Below, piece after piece: positions 1 to 8,785 of a DNA stretch of 64,000 nucleotides. The position numbers were made by a program, and so were the translations under genes. The DNA comes from an uncultured Lachnospiraceae bacterium (GTDB lineage: Bacteria; Bacillota; Clostridia; Lachnospirales; Lachnospiraceae), in the NCBI GenBank assembly GCA_949893755.1, contig CATLCV010000002.1:42665-106664 (forward strand). The letters are read 5' to 3'. The notes beneath the pieces were generated by a model. That model worked only from the letters and a program-made list of their open reading frames with translations, did no database searches and was not told the origin of the DNA. How positions within the stretch are numbered: the stretch's first letter is position 1; each line of letters begins with the position of its first letter.

Positions 1-3000
1 TTTTGCTACCTCTCGATAATCATTAACTTCCAAATAAATTACCGCCATATCCAATATAGCTTTTATTTGCTCTTCACTTCTAGATTCAACGGACGTCACA
101 ATCGTTTCAAATTCATTTTGCCGTATATAAAATTCACAAACGGCATATCCTCCCGTTTCTACAAGTTGTTTATCTTCCGACTCAAAGCAGTTCTTGATGA
201 TATTAATAACCCTTTCCTTGTATTTAGGGTAGAGAAGAAAGAACATATTTCTCGAATCATGAAAACTTGCCATTCGAATATCCGACTCATACAAACATAT
301 AATTTTTTCTCCCGCCCACTCTCTATCGATATTATAAGATGGCCATAAAGCATATAATGACGCAAAACGCACCGCAGGATTTTCATCTTTTGTCAATCCA
401 TCAATAGTATCTTTAAAACGTAAAAACAATTCCCTGTCTTCCCAGAGCAAATGTCCTATCGTCCTTGCTGCGTTTCCTCTAACACAATTTAATGCATTAC
501 TATGTAACATATCACAACTCTTCATTTCTTTGTCTTCAAAGTTTGTTACATTAGGTTTGTCTAATTCTGGATTACTATGTTTTAATGCAATATTCATTAA
601 TTGCTCCATTACTTCTGAAGACCAATCAGCATCGCTTATTTTTTCAACTATCCCACAAATATATGAAGCCCTATGACTTTTCATATCACACGGAAATTCA
701 AGTAATAGCTTCTCAATAACCGAAAAATCAACCTCCTCCAATTTCTCTGATACTTCCACTCCTAAAAGCAACGAGTCCACAAACACAGGCAATACCCGTT
801 CTTTATTCTCTAAAACAAGCTTTATCATTTCCTGCGGATGCTGCTTTACAACTGATTGAAAATCACTTGCATATGCTTCATAAGAGCTTTCAATAAATCC
901 ACCTTTTACTTCAATCCATCCATGTTGCCCCCGATTCTTCAACTTGCTGTTTGTGATGATTTGAAGCCACTGTCCTTTGCTAATATTTTTATCTGAAACA
1001 GGTGACTTTACCCACCCTGAATGCCCATTCTTATTACAATAACAAGATGAAACTTTATGAAAACGCCTATCCAGCACACGCAATAATTCTTTTGTTTTTG
1101 TGCTAATTCTTTCTTCCGGCAAACACTGTAATAATTCATACTGTAAGTCTCCCCAAAAACTCCAGTACGCAGGAGCGTATTCTTTCTGTCTATTCTGCTC
1201 AATCCTTCGCTTATACCATTTCGATGCATTTGGAGAAATATATTGGCAAATTGAATTTTCTACCAATATTAATTCTTCTTCATCACAGTTTCTTCCATGA
1301 ATTTTTAAAACCTCTTTTACAAGCCCCAATTCATCTTCTGCCCCACTGGTATAATCAAAAACATTTCTATCCACATCATTACTAAGATAACGCATTATCC
1401 GATTGCTATATAGAGAAGACAGCGCCGCCAGTCCTGTTAAAATTATTTCATTAAATACATGATACCCCAGCCCCATATATGGTTCATAATATTCCCAAAA
1501 ACGCTCTGGAGATTTACCACATAATGCCACCGTCGCTTTTTTGACTAAACACACACAAGCTCTTTCAATACCTCTTTTATGCGCATATTTTCCTGACCAA
1601 TCACCATACTTTACTTCCCATCCACTCTCTTTCGGTATATATGGCAAAAATTCATTAAGTATAACTTCCCCATTATCTATTAAAAAAGAATCCTCTGAAT
1701 CTACTAATTCTTCTTCATAACGATATACATATCTACCCTGACTTTTTATTTTATTTTGTAGCCAAAAAGAAATAAGTCGGATTGTTCTTGTCTCAAATTG
1801 TTTCATCATAGACTTTACATCTATATAAACCTCCTTTGCATATTCAGGATAGTGCTCATAAAACATCATCCTAAGTTCAAACATCTGCGCACTTTCCTCT
1901 ATAATATCATGAAGAAAACATCTCATAAACTGTTCGTCATCGTTCCTATCAATAAAAGCATGTTTTTTAACAAAAGAAATATCCCCATTAACTAAATCGG
2001 GGGTAATACTTTGCAATAAATTGAAAACTACAATTTTTTTCTTCGGATCCGAATACCATCGCTCTAAAATACCTTGATTTCTCAATATGGCTATATATTG
2101 CTTTCTTGAAAAAATAACATTATTCAATAAATACTTTCCATAAATCTCATTTTCACAATTTTCCAAAACAAATTGAATAATATTATCATCTGGTTCTTGA
2201 ATTTGTCCCAAAATCTCATAAAAGATATATTTGACATAATATCTAATATCATCTGAAATTAACATCCTTTCACCAAATAGAAGAAAATCACTACTATCAT
2301 ATTCCAGAAGATTCTGTAATAACATCTGCACCTGATATCTTCTTCCAGGTGTTTGCTTACATTTTTCCCCTATAATATTTTCTATATCTTGTCCTGCGAA
2401 ATATTTTTCCATCATTCTTTGGGATATAAAATAATCTAAAATTGATTGATGAGCAAAACCAACTCTATTATTTTGAATTGTAATAATTTCCGATGAAACT
2501 AAATAATCTAAACCCGCTTCTTCAACATGCAAGATTTGTTTTGGAACAAATAACCGCCCTGTTCTATCTAAAGCGTCAACTATACTCGCCTTGGTTTCAC
2601 TAACAGATTTTTGCTGTAATCCTGCGGTTACACTTTTTCTGCATATTTGCTCAAACCATTTGTCTATCAGATGACTGGTCGTTAAACAATCCGCATAGAC
2701 TTCTTCTCTATCCAAATGTTGCCAAATATAAAGATTACTTGGTATTCTTAATAATCTTTTTAATCTGAATGACAACTGCTCATAATGTTTACCCACAATT
2801 TTCGTTACAACATCTTCGTTAAACTCCTCTACTTTTACTATTTCCCAATCATCTTCAGCAGTTTTCTTCTTTTTAAACAACGAATTTATATTATTATCAT
2901 TTTCAAGATCGTATGTCCTACAGACAAATATTATAATTATTTTTTTCTTTCTTTCACAATTCAAGTACTCTACCTGTCTGATTAATTCCATACAAACCGC

Positions 3001-4119
3001 AAGTGCTTCACTGGAATTAGCCTGTGTCCATCTTAAAGCATCTAATTGATCTAAAATAATTACTGCATTTTCATTTCTTGAAATGAAATGTATAGAATGA
3101 ACAAGTGACCCGGGAAGCCCCAACTCTCGTCCCCAGATTTCACAATTCTTATGAGGTATTCTTCGATCAAGTTTTATTGCAATATACGGAAGTTTCCTCT
3201 CTTCGCAATAATTTAAAATTGCTTCTGTACACCCACTTTTTCCATAACCAGCACTTCCAGAAATAATAGTCGATTTTTCATTCTCAATAGCTTTTATACA
3301 ATCATCAAATTCTTCTCTATGAATTAGACCACCTTGTAACGCTCTAAAATTCTCTCTATATTCTCGATTAATCTCGTTGATTCTCGGTCCAATTCTTTTA
3401 TCACCATTTTTCAAACGAAGAACAATTCCCTGTTTTATAAAATAATCACATAATACAGATTGTGTAATTTGTTTTCCTAATATATCTTCTACAACAACAA
3501 ACGAAAGCAATGCATTGTAAACTACTTTTTGTTCGCTACTAAACAAATATTGTATATTTTGATTTACGAGTTCCTGCAGTTCATATTCTGATATCTGTTT
3601 ATAAAAAATCCTCTTTAAATAGTCAATGCTTTTTAAAACATCAACTTCTTTATCGCAATTCAAGTCCATTTCAACACAAAAACCCTTATAAAATTTTTGA
3701 AATTCCTTACTACTTTTCATTATTTGTATGGCGTAAAAATCTTCTGCTTTATCACTAGTATTACATGCCCGATTATGTAAATCAAATAGAAAAGAGCAAG
3801 CCATTGGACTAACTAATGATACTATTCGACTGTTATCCCTATTCAGTTGAACTCCCCATGTAGAAAATATATCTTTTGCCCTTAAATCAGAAATATCCCA
3901 ATACTCTTTACTTGCATTTCGCGCTTTACATTGCTGGTGTTCTTTCTGCCCATCAAAAGTCGTTACTAATATATCTGTACCAATCTCATCTGTACCAAGT
4001 GCTTCAATAATAACACCATAATTTGTTTCATCTAAAACCTTGAGCAACTCATAGATTATACAATTTATCTCAAATCTATTCCCTTGTTTATCTGATCTTC
4101 CACCTTTTTCAAATGGCAT
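1..4119 (-). CDS. Avs-like antiviral STAND NTPase with N-terminal PD-(D/E)XK nuclease (3' end outside window)
   Basis: The frame is open for 1373 codons from ATG at 4119 to base 1 with no stop, so the C-terminus lies outside the window. Residues 1-100 look like a Mrr/Cap4 (DUF4297-type) nuclease: E17, D49 in GTD and Q63-x-K65 (QCK) fit the E...GxD...QxK pattern. A P-loop NTPase follows, with Walker A GSAGYGKSG near residue 287 and Walker B VIILDQLDA near 355. From about residue 560 onward the protein is helical-repeat-like, as in the target-sensing C-terminus of Avs (AVAST) proteins. The start has GAGAGG about 9 nt upstream. The gene is strongly AT-rich compared with rlmD next to it, suggesting transfer. 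By analogy it would sense a phage protein and then degrade DNA. A NACHT-type NTPase of another immune family is the main alternative. Domain architecture is read directly; function is inferred. Confidence 0.82.
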   Translation of the reverse strand, partial: MPFEKGGRSDKQGNRFEINCIIYELLKVLDETNYGVIIEALGTDEIGTDILVTTFDGQKEHQQCKARNASKEYWDISDLRAKDIFSTWGVQLNRDNSRIVSLVSPMACSFLFDLHNRACNTSDKAEDFYAIQIMKSSKEFQKFYKGFCVEMDLNCDKEVDVLKSIDYLKRIFYKQISEYELQELVNQNIQYLFSSEQKVVYNALLSFVVVEDILGKQITQSVLCDYFIKQGIVLRLKNGDKRIGPRINEINREYRENFRALQGGLIHREEFDDCIKAIENEKSTIISGSAGYGKSGCTEAILNYCEERKLPYIAIKLDRRIPHKNCEIWGRELGLPGSLVHSIHFISRNENAVIILDQLDALRWTQANSSEALAVCMELIRQVEYLNCERKKKIIIIFVCRTYDLENDNNINSLFKKKKTAEDDWEIVKVEEFNEDVVTKIVGKHYEQLSFRLKRLLRIPSNLYIWQHLDREEVYADCLTTSHLIDKWFEQICRKSVTAGLQQKSVSETKASIVDALDRTGRLFVPKQILHVEEAGLDYLVSSEIITIQNNRVGFAHQSILDYFISQRMMEKYFAGQDIENIIGEKCKQTPGRRYQVQMLLQNLLEYDSSDFLLFGERMLISDDIRYYVKYIFYEILGQIQEPDDNIIQFVLENCENEIYGKYLLNNVIFSRKQYIAILRNQGILERWYSDPKKKIVVFNLLQSITPDLVNGDISFVKKHAFIDRNDDEQFMRCFLHDIIEESAQMFELRMMFYEHYPEYAKEVYIDVKSMMKQFETRTIRLISFWLQNKIKSQGRYVYRYEEELVDSEDSFLIDNGEVILNEFLPYIPKESGWEVKYGDWSGKYAHKRGIERACVCLVKKATVALCGKSPERFWEYYEPYMGLGYHVFNEIILTGLAALSSLYSNRIMRYLSNDVDRNVFDYTSGAEDELGLVKEVLKIHGRNCDEEELILVENSICQYISPNASKWYKRRIEQNRQKEYAPAYWSFWGDLQYELLQCLPEERISTKTKELLRVLDRRFHKVSSCYCNKNGHSGWVKSPVSDKNISKGQWLQIITNSKLKNRGQHGWIEVKGGFIESSYEAYASDFQSVVKQHPQEMIKLVLENKERVLPVFVDSLLLGVEVSEKLEEVDFSVIEKLLLEFPCDMKSHRASYICGIVEKISDADWSSEVMEQLMNIALKHSNPELDKPNVTNFEDKEMKSCDMLHSNALNCVRGNAARTIGHLLWEDRELFLRFKDTIDGLTKDENPAVRFASLYALWPSYNIDREWAGEKIICLYESDIRMASFHDSRNMFFLLYPKYKERVINIIKNCFESEDKQLVETGGYAVCEFYIRQNEFETIVTSVESRSEEQIKAILDMAVIYLEVNDYREVAK

Positions 4120-4160
4120 GATTTCATCCCTCTCACAAATCCCCGAAAATATTCAAGAAT

Positions 4161-4188
4161 ATCCTATCATTAAAATCCTATTTAACAA
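4161..4188 (-). promoter_or_regulatory. Possible promoter of the Avs-like gene
   Basis: TTGTTA at 4183-4188 and TAGGAT at 4161-4166 are separated by 16 nt on the minus strand, 42 nt upstream of the start codon. It lies in the 92-nt gap after rlmD, so the gene probably has its own transcription. Confidence 0.4.
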
Positions 4189-4211
4189 TCTGTTATTTTT
4201 ATCTAACCCCC

Positions 4212-6038
4212 CTATATCATTCTAAAATATTTCAACGCCTCTCGTATAGCAGCTTCTTTCTCTGGCGGGCATTTCAGCTGTCTGGAATTTTCCGATTTCG
4301 GCAGATTATAATTTGCCCTTTCAATGATGCCACATTTCTGCTTTACCTGCGCAATATACAAGCTGCTGACTTTCAATCCGCTTTGCTTGTGAACATAATC
4401 CTTGATTTCCTCATAAGTTGCTTTACTCTCCGCCGCCGTCAGATCAAGTTCATCCATCTCTAATTCCACATCGATATGCTTCAACTTATTAGATTTAAGT
4501 TTGGAAAGCAAACAGACAACTTCCGTATGCACACTCATCCCAAACTGGTCCACAACTCTCCCCTTCTTAATCTCATACCCTCGCCCGCACAGATACTTCA
4601 GATCCCGCGCCAGCGTAGCCGAATCGCAGCTCACATACACGATCCGCTCCGGCTGCATATCCGCCATCGTCTTCAGCAGCGCTTCATCGCACCCTTTCCG
4701 GGGCGGATCCACCACGATCACATCCGCATGCGCCCGCTCTCCCGGATGCTCATTCTCATACCGCTCATAATACCCCGGCAGCACTTCCTCTGCTTTCCCG
4801 ACATAAAATTCCGCATTTTCAATTCCATTGATCTCCGCATTTCTTCTGGCATCTTCCACCGCCTGGGGGACAATCTCCACACCGTAGACCTTCCCCGCCT
4901 TCTGCGCCAGGAACAGGGAAATGGTCCCGATCCCGCAGTACAGATCCCACACGGTTTCCTGCCCCTTCAAATCTGCGTATTCCATCGCAAGCTCGTACAG
5001 TTTCTCCGTCTGCACCGGATTCACCTGATAGAAAGAAAGCGGAGAGATCTGATATTTCACCGCCCCGATAGAATCTGTGATAAATGGCTGTCCCCACAGG
5101 ACTTCATACCGCTCCCCCATAATCACATTCGTCTGCTTATGATTCGGGCTCACCGTAATGCTCGTCATACCGGGAATCTGAGCCAGCTCATCCACCAGAA
5201 TCTCCTGATGTGGAATCCACCCGGAACTCACCCGGCTTCCTCTCGTCTGCCTCATACTCCCTTGATGCTCACCGTTCCTGCAATCCGCCGCTTCCTTGTC
5301 ACCCCGATTCTCAGCACTCCTGAAATCCGACGCTTCCTTGTCCCTTCGATACTCGCCGTCCCTGCAATCCGCTATTTCCTTATTCACCACAAAACAAACC
5401 ATAATCTCCTTCGTAGCAAATCCATACCGGATCAGTACATGCCGGATCAGTCCTTCCCCGGTCTTTTCGTCATAGGAACGCACCCCATACTTTTTCATGA
5501 ACGCAAGCACGATCTCCAGGATTTCCTTGTTCACCCCGACTCCCAGCGCACAGTCCGTATTTGCGATGATATCATGGGTTCTCCCTGCGTAGAACCCGGT
5601 AATGGGCTGTCCGTTTTTATCCGTGCCGAACGGAAACTGCGCCTTATTCCGATACCCGAAGGGATTCTCCATCCCGATGATCGGCCCGAACGCCTCCGCC
5701 AGCAGTTCCGGAGAAAAGCCTCCGATCCGCTCCAGATTTCCCAGCACCTTGTTCTGCTTAAATTCAAGCTGCTTTTCGTAGGACATCTCCTGGATCTGAC
5801 AGCCGCCGCATTTTCTGGCAAATTTGCACACAGGCTCTACCCGATGTTCGGAAGGCGTAATGATCTTCATCAATCTTGCGTAACCGTAATTCTTTTTTGC
5901 TTTTGTCACCCTGGCTTCCACCACATCGCCGATGACCGCGTCCTTAATAAATAAGGTATAGCCATTCACTCTGCCTATACCTTCACCATTGACGCCAATA
6001 TCCTCGATCGCCACTGTCACTGATTCATTTTTCTGCAT
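4212..6038 (-). CDS. rlmD: 23S rRNA (uracil-C5)-methyltransferase, RlmD/RumA family
   Basis: This is an S-adenosylmethionine-dependent enzyme that methylates a uracil in rRNA (or tRNA) at C5. A TRAM domain covers about residues 5-60. It is followed by the Fe-S cluster cysteines (CKFARKCGGCQ, about 72-82), the SAM site DLYCGIGTISLF, the catalytic region DPPRKGCDE and the nucleophile motif VSCDSATLARDL. At 608 residues it is longer than the usual 450 or so. One cause is a hydrophilic insert made of 14-residue repeats before the SAM domain. The other is a C-terminal extension of about 90 residues (KATYEEIKDYV...VSSLYIAQVK), which I recall from other Lachnospiraceae RNA methyltransferases. It sits 9 nt downstream of the yhaM-like gene, so the two are probably cotranscribed. 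Whether it is RlmD or RlmCD cannot be decided from sequence. Confidence 0.9.
   Translation of the reverse strand: MQKNESVTVAIEDIGVNGEGIGRVNGYTLFIKDAVIGDVVEARVTKAKKNYGYARLMKIITPSEHRVEPVCKFARKCGGCQIQEMSYEKQLEFKQNKVLGNLERIGGFSPELLAEAFGPIIGMENPFGYRNKAQFPFGTDKNGQPITGFYAGRTHDIIANTDCALGVGVNKEILEIVLAFMKKYGVRSYDEKTGEGLIRHVLIRYGFATKEIMVCFVVNKEIADCRDGEYRRDKEASDFRSAENRGDKEAADCRNGEHQGSMRQTRGSRVSSGWIPHQEILVDELAQIPGMTSITVSPNHKQTNVIMGERYEVLWGQPFITDSIGAVKYQISPLSFYQVNPVQTEKLYELAMEYADLKGQETVWDLYCGIGTISLFLAQKAGKVYGVEIVPQAVEDARRNAEINGIENAEFYVGKAEEVLPGYYERYENEHPGERAHADVIVVDPPRKGCDEALLKTMADMQPERIVYVSCDSATLARDLKYLCGRGYEIKKGRVVDQFGMSVHTEVVCLLSKLKSNKLKHIDVELEMDELDLTAAESKATYEEIKDYVHKQSGLKVSSLYIAQVKQKCGIIERANYNLPKSENSRQLKCPPEKEAAIREALKYFRMI
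5258..5388. repeat. 42-bp in-frame tandem repeats inside rlmD
   Basis: Units lie at 5277-5318 and 5319-5360, with a partial third at 5361-5388 and a degraded part at 5258-5276. Each full unit encodes 14 residues of the type ADCR(D/N)GE...DKEA. The period keeps the frame, so the copy number can vary without breaking the enzyme. Confidence 0.8.
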
Positions 6039-6047
6039 ATCTATACC

Positions 6048-6986
6048 TCAAACCGAAGTCTTCCTCAGATTCGACTCAAACAGCCGGTTATACCCCAGCC
6101 ATTCCGTTCCGCTTTTATCCTTCAACGCTTCCTTCATCGTCTGCAGCTTCGCGTCTGCATTGTCCGCCAGATTCAGTGCCAGCGCTTCTGCCAGCGCCGG
6201 TTTTTTCGGCGAGCCGAATTCCAGTTCGCCGTGATGAGCCAGAATGCAGTGCTTCCATTCATTTGCCAGCATCGCCGGGAAGCCCGGGACGGAGCGGATG
6301 GCCTCAGTCAGCATTTCCGAGCCGATCACGATATGGCCGATAAGCTGGCCCTCGTCCGTGTAGTCGTTGTCCGGAAATTCGGACAGCTCCCGGACCTTGC
6401 CGATGTCGTGGCAGACTGCGGAGGCGATCAGCAGGTCCCTGTTGAGGATCCTGTATGCCCCTGCAAAATATTCGCACAGACGGACCACGCTCAGCGTATG
6501 CTCCAGAAGCCCCCCGCAGAAGCCGTGGTGCACGGTCTTGGCTGCGGAATGGGACTTGAACGCCTTGATAAATGCTTCATCCTTCACGAAGTAATATTCC
6601 ACCGCCTGACGCAGATATCCGTTGGAAATTTTTTGGATGCAGGAGAGCAGCTCCTGGTACATCCCGTCGATATTTTTTTCGGAAACCGGCATGTAATCCG
6701 CAGGGTTGTATTCGCCCTCGGCCGCCTTCCGAAGCTGTTTGATGTTCAGCTGGAGGTTGTTGTTGTAGGTGATCACCTCACCGTATACCTCAATAAAATC
6801 CTTTTCCTCGTAGTCTGCAATTCCCTGGGAATTGGGATCCCACACCTTTCCGTCCAGAGTGCCGGTCTTATCCTGCAGGAGCAGGTTGTCGTAAGGCTTT
6901 CCGTTCCGCGTCTCCGCAGAACGCTTTCCCCTGCACATGTAAATACTTCTGATCGTCTCGCCTCCGCGCAAATCCTTAATATACAT
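6048..6986 (-). CDS. yhaM: 3'-5' exoribonuclease, YhaM family (OB fold plus HD domain)
   Basis: The 312 residues match the length of B. subtilis YhaM. An OB-fold nucleic-acid-binding domain covers about 10-100 (LLLQDKTGTLDGKVWD, YGEVITYNNNLQLNI). An HD metal-dependent hydrolase domain follows, with HHGFCGGLLEHTLSV, the HD pair in SAVCHDIGKV and a late His pair in ILAHHGELEFGSPK. The family degrades single-stranded RNA or DNA from the 3' end in the cytoplasm and contributes to mRNA decay. The gene lies directly upstream of rlmD on the same strand, giving a small RNA-metabolism operon. Confidence 0.88.
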   Translation of the reverse strand: MYIKDLRGGETIRSIYMCRGKRSAETRNGKPYDNLLLQDKTGTLDGKVWDPNSQGIADYEEKDFIEVYGEVITYNNNLQLNIKQLRKAAEGEYNPADYMPVSEKNIDGMYQELLSCIQKISNGYLRQAVEYYFVKDEAFIKAFKSHSAAKTVHHGFCGGLLEHTLSVVRLCEYFAGAYRILNRDLLIASAVCHDIGKVRELSEFPDNDYTDEGQLIGHIVIGSEMLTEAIRSVPGFPAMLANEWKHCILAHHGELEFGSPKKPALAEALALNLADNADAKLQTMKEALKDKSGTEWLGYNRLFESNLRKTSV

Positions 6987-7018
6987 ACCCTTCGTTTATC
7001 CTCTTTCTATATAAATTT

Positions 7019-7054
7019 TATAGTGAACGCCAAATTATTTTGTCGTTCACTATA
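7019..7054. repeat. Inverted repeat upstream of yhaM containing GTGAAC half-sites
   Basis: Perfect 11-bp arms TATAGTGAACG (7019-7029) and CGTTCACTATA (7044-7054) flank a 14-bp spacer. It lies between the htrA-like gene and yhaM. It could be an operator or a weak terminator. The GTGAAC core recurs in direct orientation upstream of the htrA-like promoter (8632-8664). Confidence 0.6.
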
Positions 7055-7155
7055 TATTCCAATCCAGAACGACCACAGCCCCGAATGCCGCGCAAACTAT
7101 TCGCTGCATACGCTGAATAGATATAGCTTTATAACAAATCACCAATTCAGGTTCC

Positions 7156-8454
7156 TCACTCCCTGCTCCCCATCGTCACCGAAAAGTCCACATCCACATA
7201 GCCGCCGCTTCCCAGCCGCTGTCCCTTCACCTTGACAATCTCTCCGGCCTTGCGCTCCAGCACGGCCTTTTCATAGGAAATGATTCCGGTGACGCTGGCG
7301 TCTCCCACCTCCAGGATCACATCCCCGTTCTGGATCCCGGCTTTCATGGCCGGGGAATCGGCCTGCACATTTGTCACATACAGTCCCTTGGGAATCTTCT
7401 TTTCCTCGGAAAGCTCGTCAGTCACGGCGGTGCCGAAGATTCCGGTGTAGGGAACGGCTTCCCCGTTGAGCAGAAGGCCCATGGCCTGCTTCATATCCGA
7501 GACTGCCAGGGCATTTGCCGAGGCGGACGCGCCTTCGCCCAGGATGCCGCTTTTTACCAGGCCGATGACCTGGCCTTTCTGGTTGAACAGGACGCCGCTT
7601 GCTCCGGAGGATGCCGCAATATCTGTGGCGATCACCCCGCACTGGCCGTCGGCATAATCGTGGTCCCACTCCTTGGCGCTGATGATCCCGTAGCCGACTC
7701 CGTTTTCATAGCCGAACATCTGCCCCAGGGCGATCACCAGATCCCCCCGCACGGAGATGTTGGAATTGCCCAGCTCTGCTACCCGGATCACATTCCATGT
7801 ATTGTCTGAGATGGAGGCCCGGTCAATTCCGAATACCGCCAGCCCCCGGTTGCCGTCCTGCTTCACCAGCTTCGCCGAATGCCGTGTATGGTCCGGAAAT
7901 ATGACGGACCATTGTTCCGCGCCCTCACAGACAGAGTTATCCGAAAGGACCAAAAGCTCCTGTCCGTTGTCCGCGGCCAAAAGCCCTGTGGTGCCGGTAT
8001 GCGCGCCTGTCCCGGCCGGGGCCTCGTCTTCCCTGGCCCTCCGGACATAAACCACGCACTGCTCCGCTTCCTTTGCAACGGCATACATGCTCTGCATGAT
8101 CTCCCGGTAGCTGTCCGCAGTCAGCTCCGGAACGATGATCTGAGGCTCCGGCTCCGGTTCCTTTTCCTCTTCTTCCTCCTGGACAGGCTCCGGCTCCTCC
8201 TCTTCATCCCTGGGAAGCGTCACCTCCTGGGCCTCCTCGTGAAATGTCTCCTGAGCCCAGGGCCGAAGCGCATAAAAACCGCAGCAGGCTGCTGCCCCGA
8301 TGATCAGACCGTACACCGCCATTTTGGAAAGCTGCAGCGCAATCTGTCCTCCGGTGACCGGCTTTGGCTTGATTGTTTCCTGTAAAAATGAAAATGATTC
8401 CCTTTGAGTCCCCTCATCCTGACTCTTTTGCTCTTCCGGTTTCCGCTCTTCCAT
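7156..8454 (-). CDS. Membrane-anchored HtrA/DegP-like protein with PDZ domain, probably catalytically dead
   Basis: I place the start at ATG 8454 because CCGGAGGATAGT precedes it; reading back to TTG 8562 has no ribosome site. The layout is a short cytoplasmic N-terminus, one membrane helix (KMAVYGLIIGAAACCGFYAL), an acidic Glu/Pro-rich linker, a trypsin-like domain and a C-terminal PDZ domain (GLYVTNVQADSPAMKAGIQNGDVIL). The trypsin fold keeps the Ser motif as SGASGVLFN. The positions normally holding catalytic His (xxNHV) read SDNSV, and the Asp of DLAV reads GLAV. That suggests a pseudoprotease acting as an extracytoplasmic chaperone or sensor. Its promoter carries 11-bp direct repeats of response-regulator type. 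Confidence 0.8.
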   Translation of the reverse strand: MEERKPEEQKSQDEGTQRESFSFLQETIKPKPVTGGQIALQLSKMAVYGLIIGAAACCGFYALRPWAQETFHEEAQEVTLPRDEEEEPEPVQEEEEEKEPEPEPQIIVPELTADSYREIMQSMYAVAKEAEQCVVYVRRAREDEAPAGTGAHTGTTGLLAADNGQELLVLSDNSVCEGAEQWSVIFPDHTRHSAKLVKQDGNRGLAVFGIDRASISDNTWNVIRVAELGNSNISVRGDLVIALGQMFGYENGVGYGIISAKEWDHDYADGQCGVIATDIAASSGASGVLFNQKGQVIGLVKSGILGEGASASANALAVSDMKQAMGLLLNGEAVPYTGIFGTAVTDELSEEKKIPKGLYVTNVQADSPAMKAGIQNGDVILEVGDASVTGIISYEKAVLERKAGEIVKVKGQRLGSGGYVDVDFSVTMGSRE

Positions 8455-8591
8455 ACTATCCTCCGGCTCCACAATCCTTCTCATTATACTCATGGCCGAT
8501 GAACTCTGCCGTGAGTATCGCGCCGTATTGCAACCGTACCGTTTCCATACCTCATCGTCCAACGGAAAAGGCCGGATGCCTCTCTTGCTAT

Positions 8592-8620
8592 AGTATACCT
8601 GATTCTCCGTAATTGTTCAA
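8592..8620 (-). promoter_or_regulatory. Promoter of the htrA-like gene
   Basis: TTGAAC at 8615-8620 and TATACT at 8592-8597 on the minus strand are spaced by 17 nt, a near-consensus sigma-A promoter. Confidence 0.75.
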
Positions 8621-8631
8621 TATCATCCTGT

Positions 8632-8664
8632 TTCGTTTACGGTTCGTTCACGATTCGTTCACAT
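8632..8664 (-). promoter_or_regulatory. Three 11-bp direct repeats upstream of the htrA-like promoter
   Basis: Read on the minus strand, GTGAAC, GTGAAC and GTAAAC recur every 11 bp, ending 12 bp upstream of the -35 box. One helical turn spacing is the classic binding pattern of OmpR/PhoB-class response regulators. HtrA genes in Bacillota are known targets of such regulators (CssR). Confidence 0.6.
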
Positions 8665-8693
8665 TTTTATATTCCGTTTTCCAGGTCAGGGCA

Positions 8694-8738
8694 ATAAAAA
8701 AAGAAAGGGAAACATCCCCCGCTTCAGGGCACATTTCC
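8694..8738 (-). terminator. Terminator after the manA-ROK gene
   Basis: An imperfect hairpin (GGAAA ... TTTCC arms around CCC/GGG) is followed on the minus strand by CTTTCTTTTTTT. It marks the 3' end of the mannan operon. Confidence 0.6.
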
Positions 8739-8785
8739 TTTTCTATGGATTCTTCCGAATATTCGCTGTACTATATCCCAAGCCG

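Noticed and set aside
4476..5954. Long open frame of 492 codons on the plus strand
   Set aside because: It lies antisense to rlmD, has no ribosome site and its translation is rich in His, Pro and Arg with no domain. It is a shadow of the coding strand.
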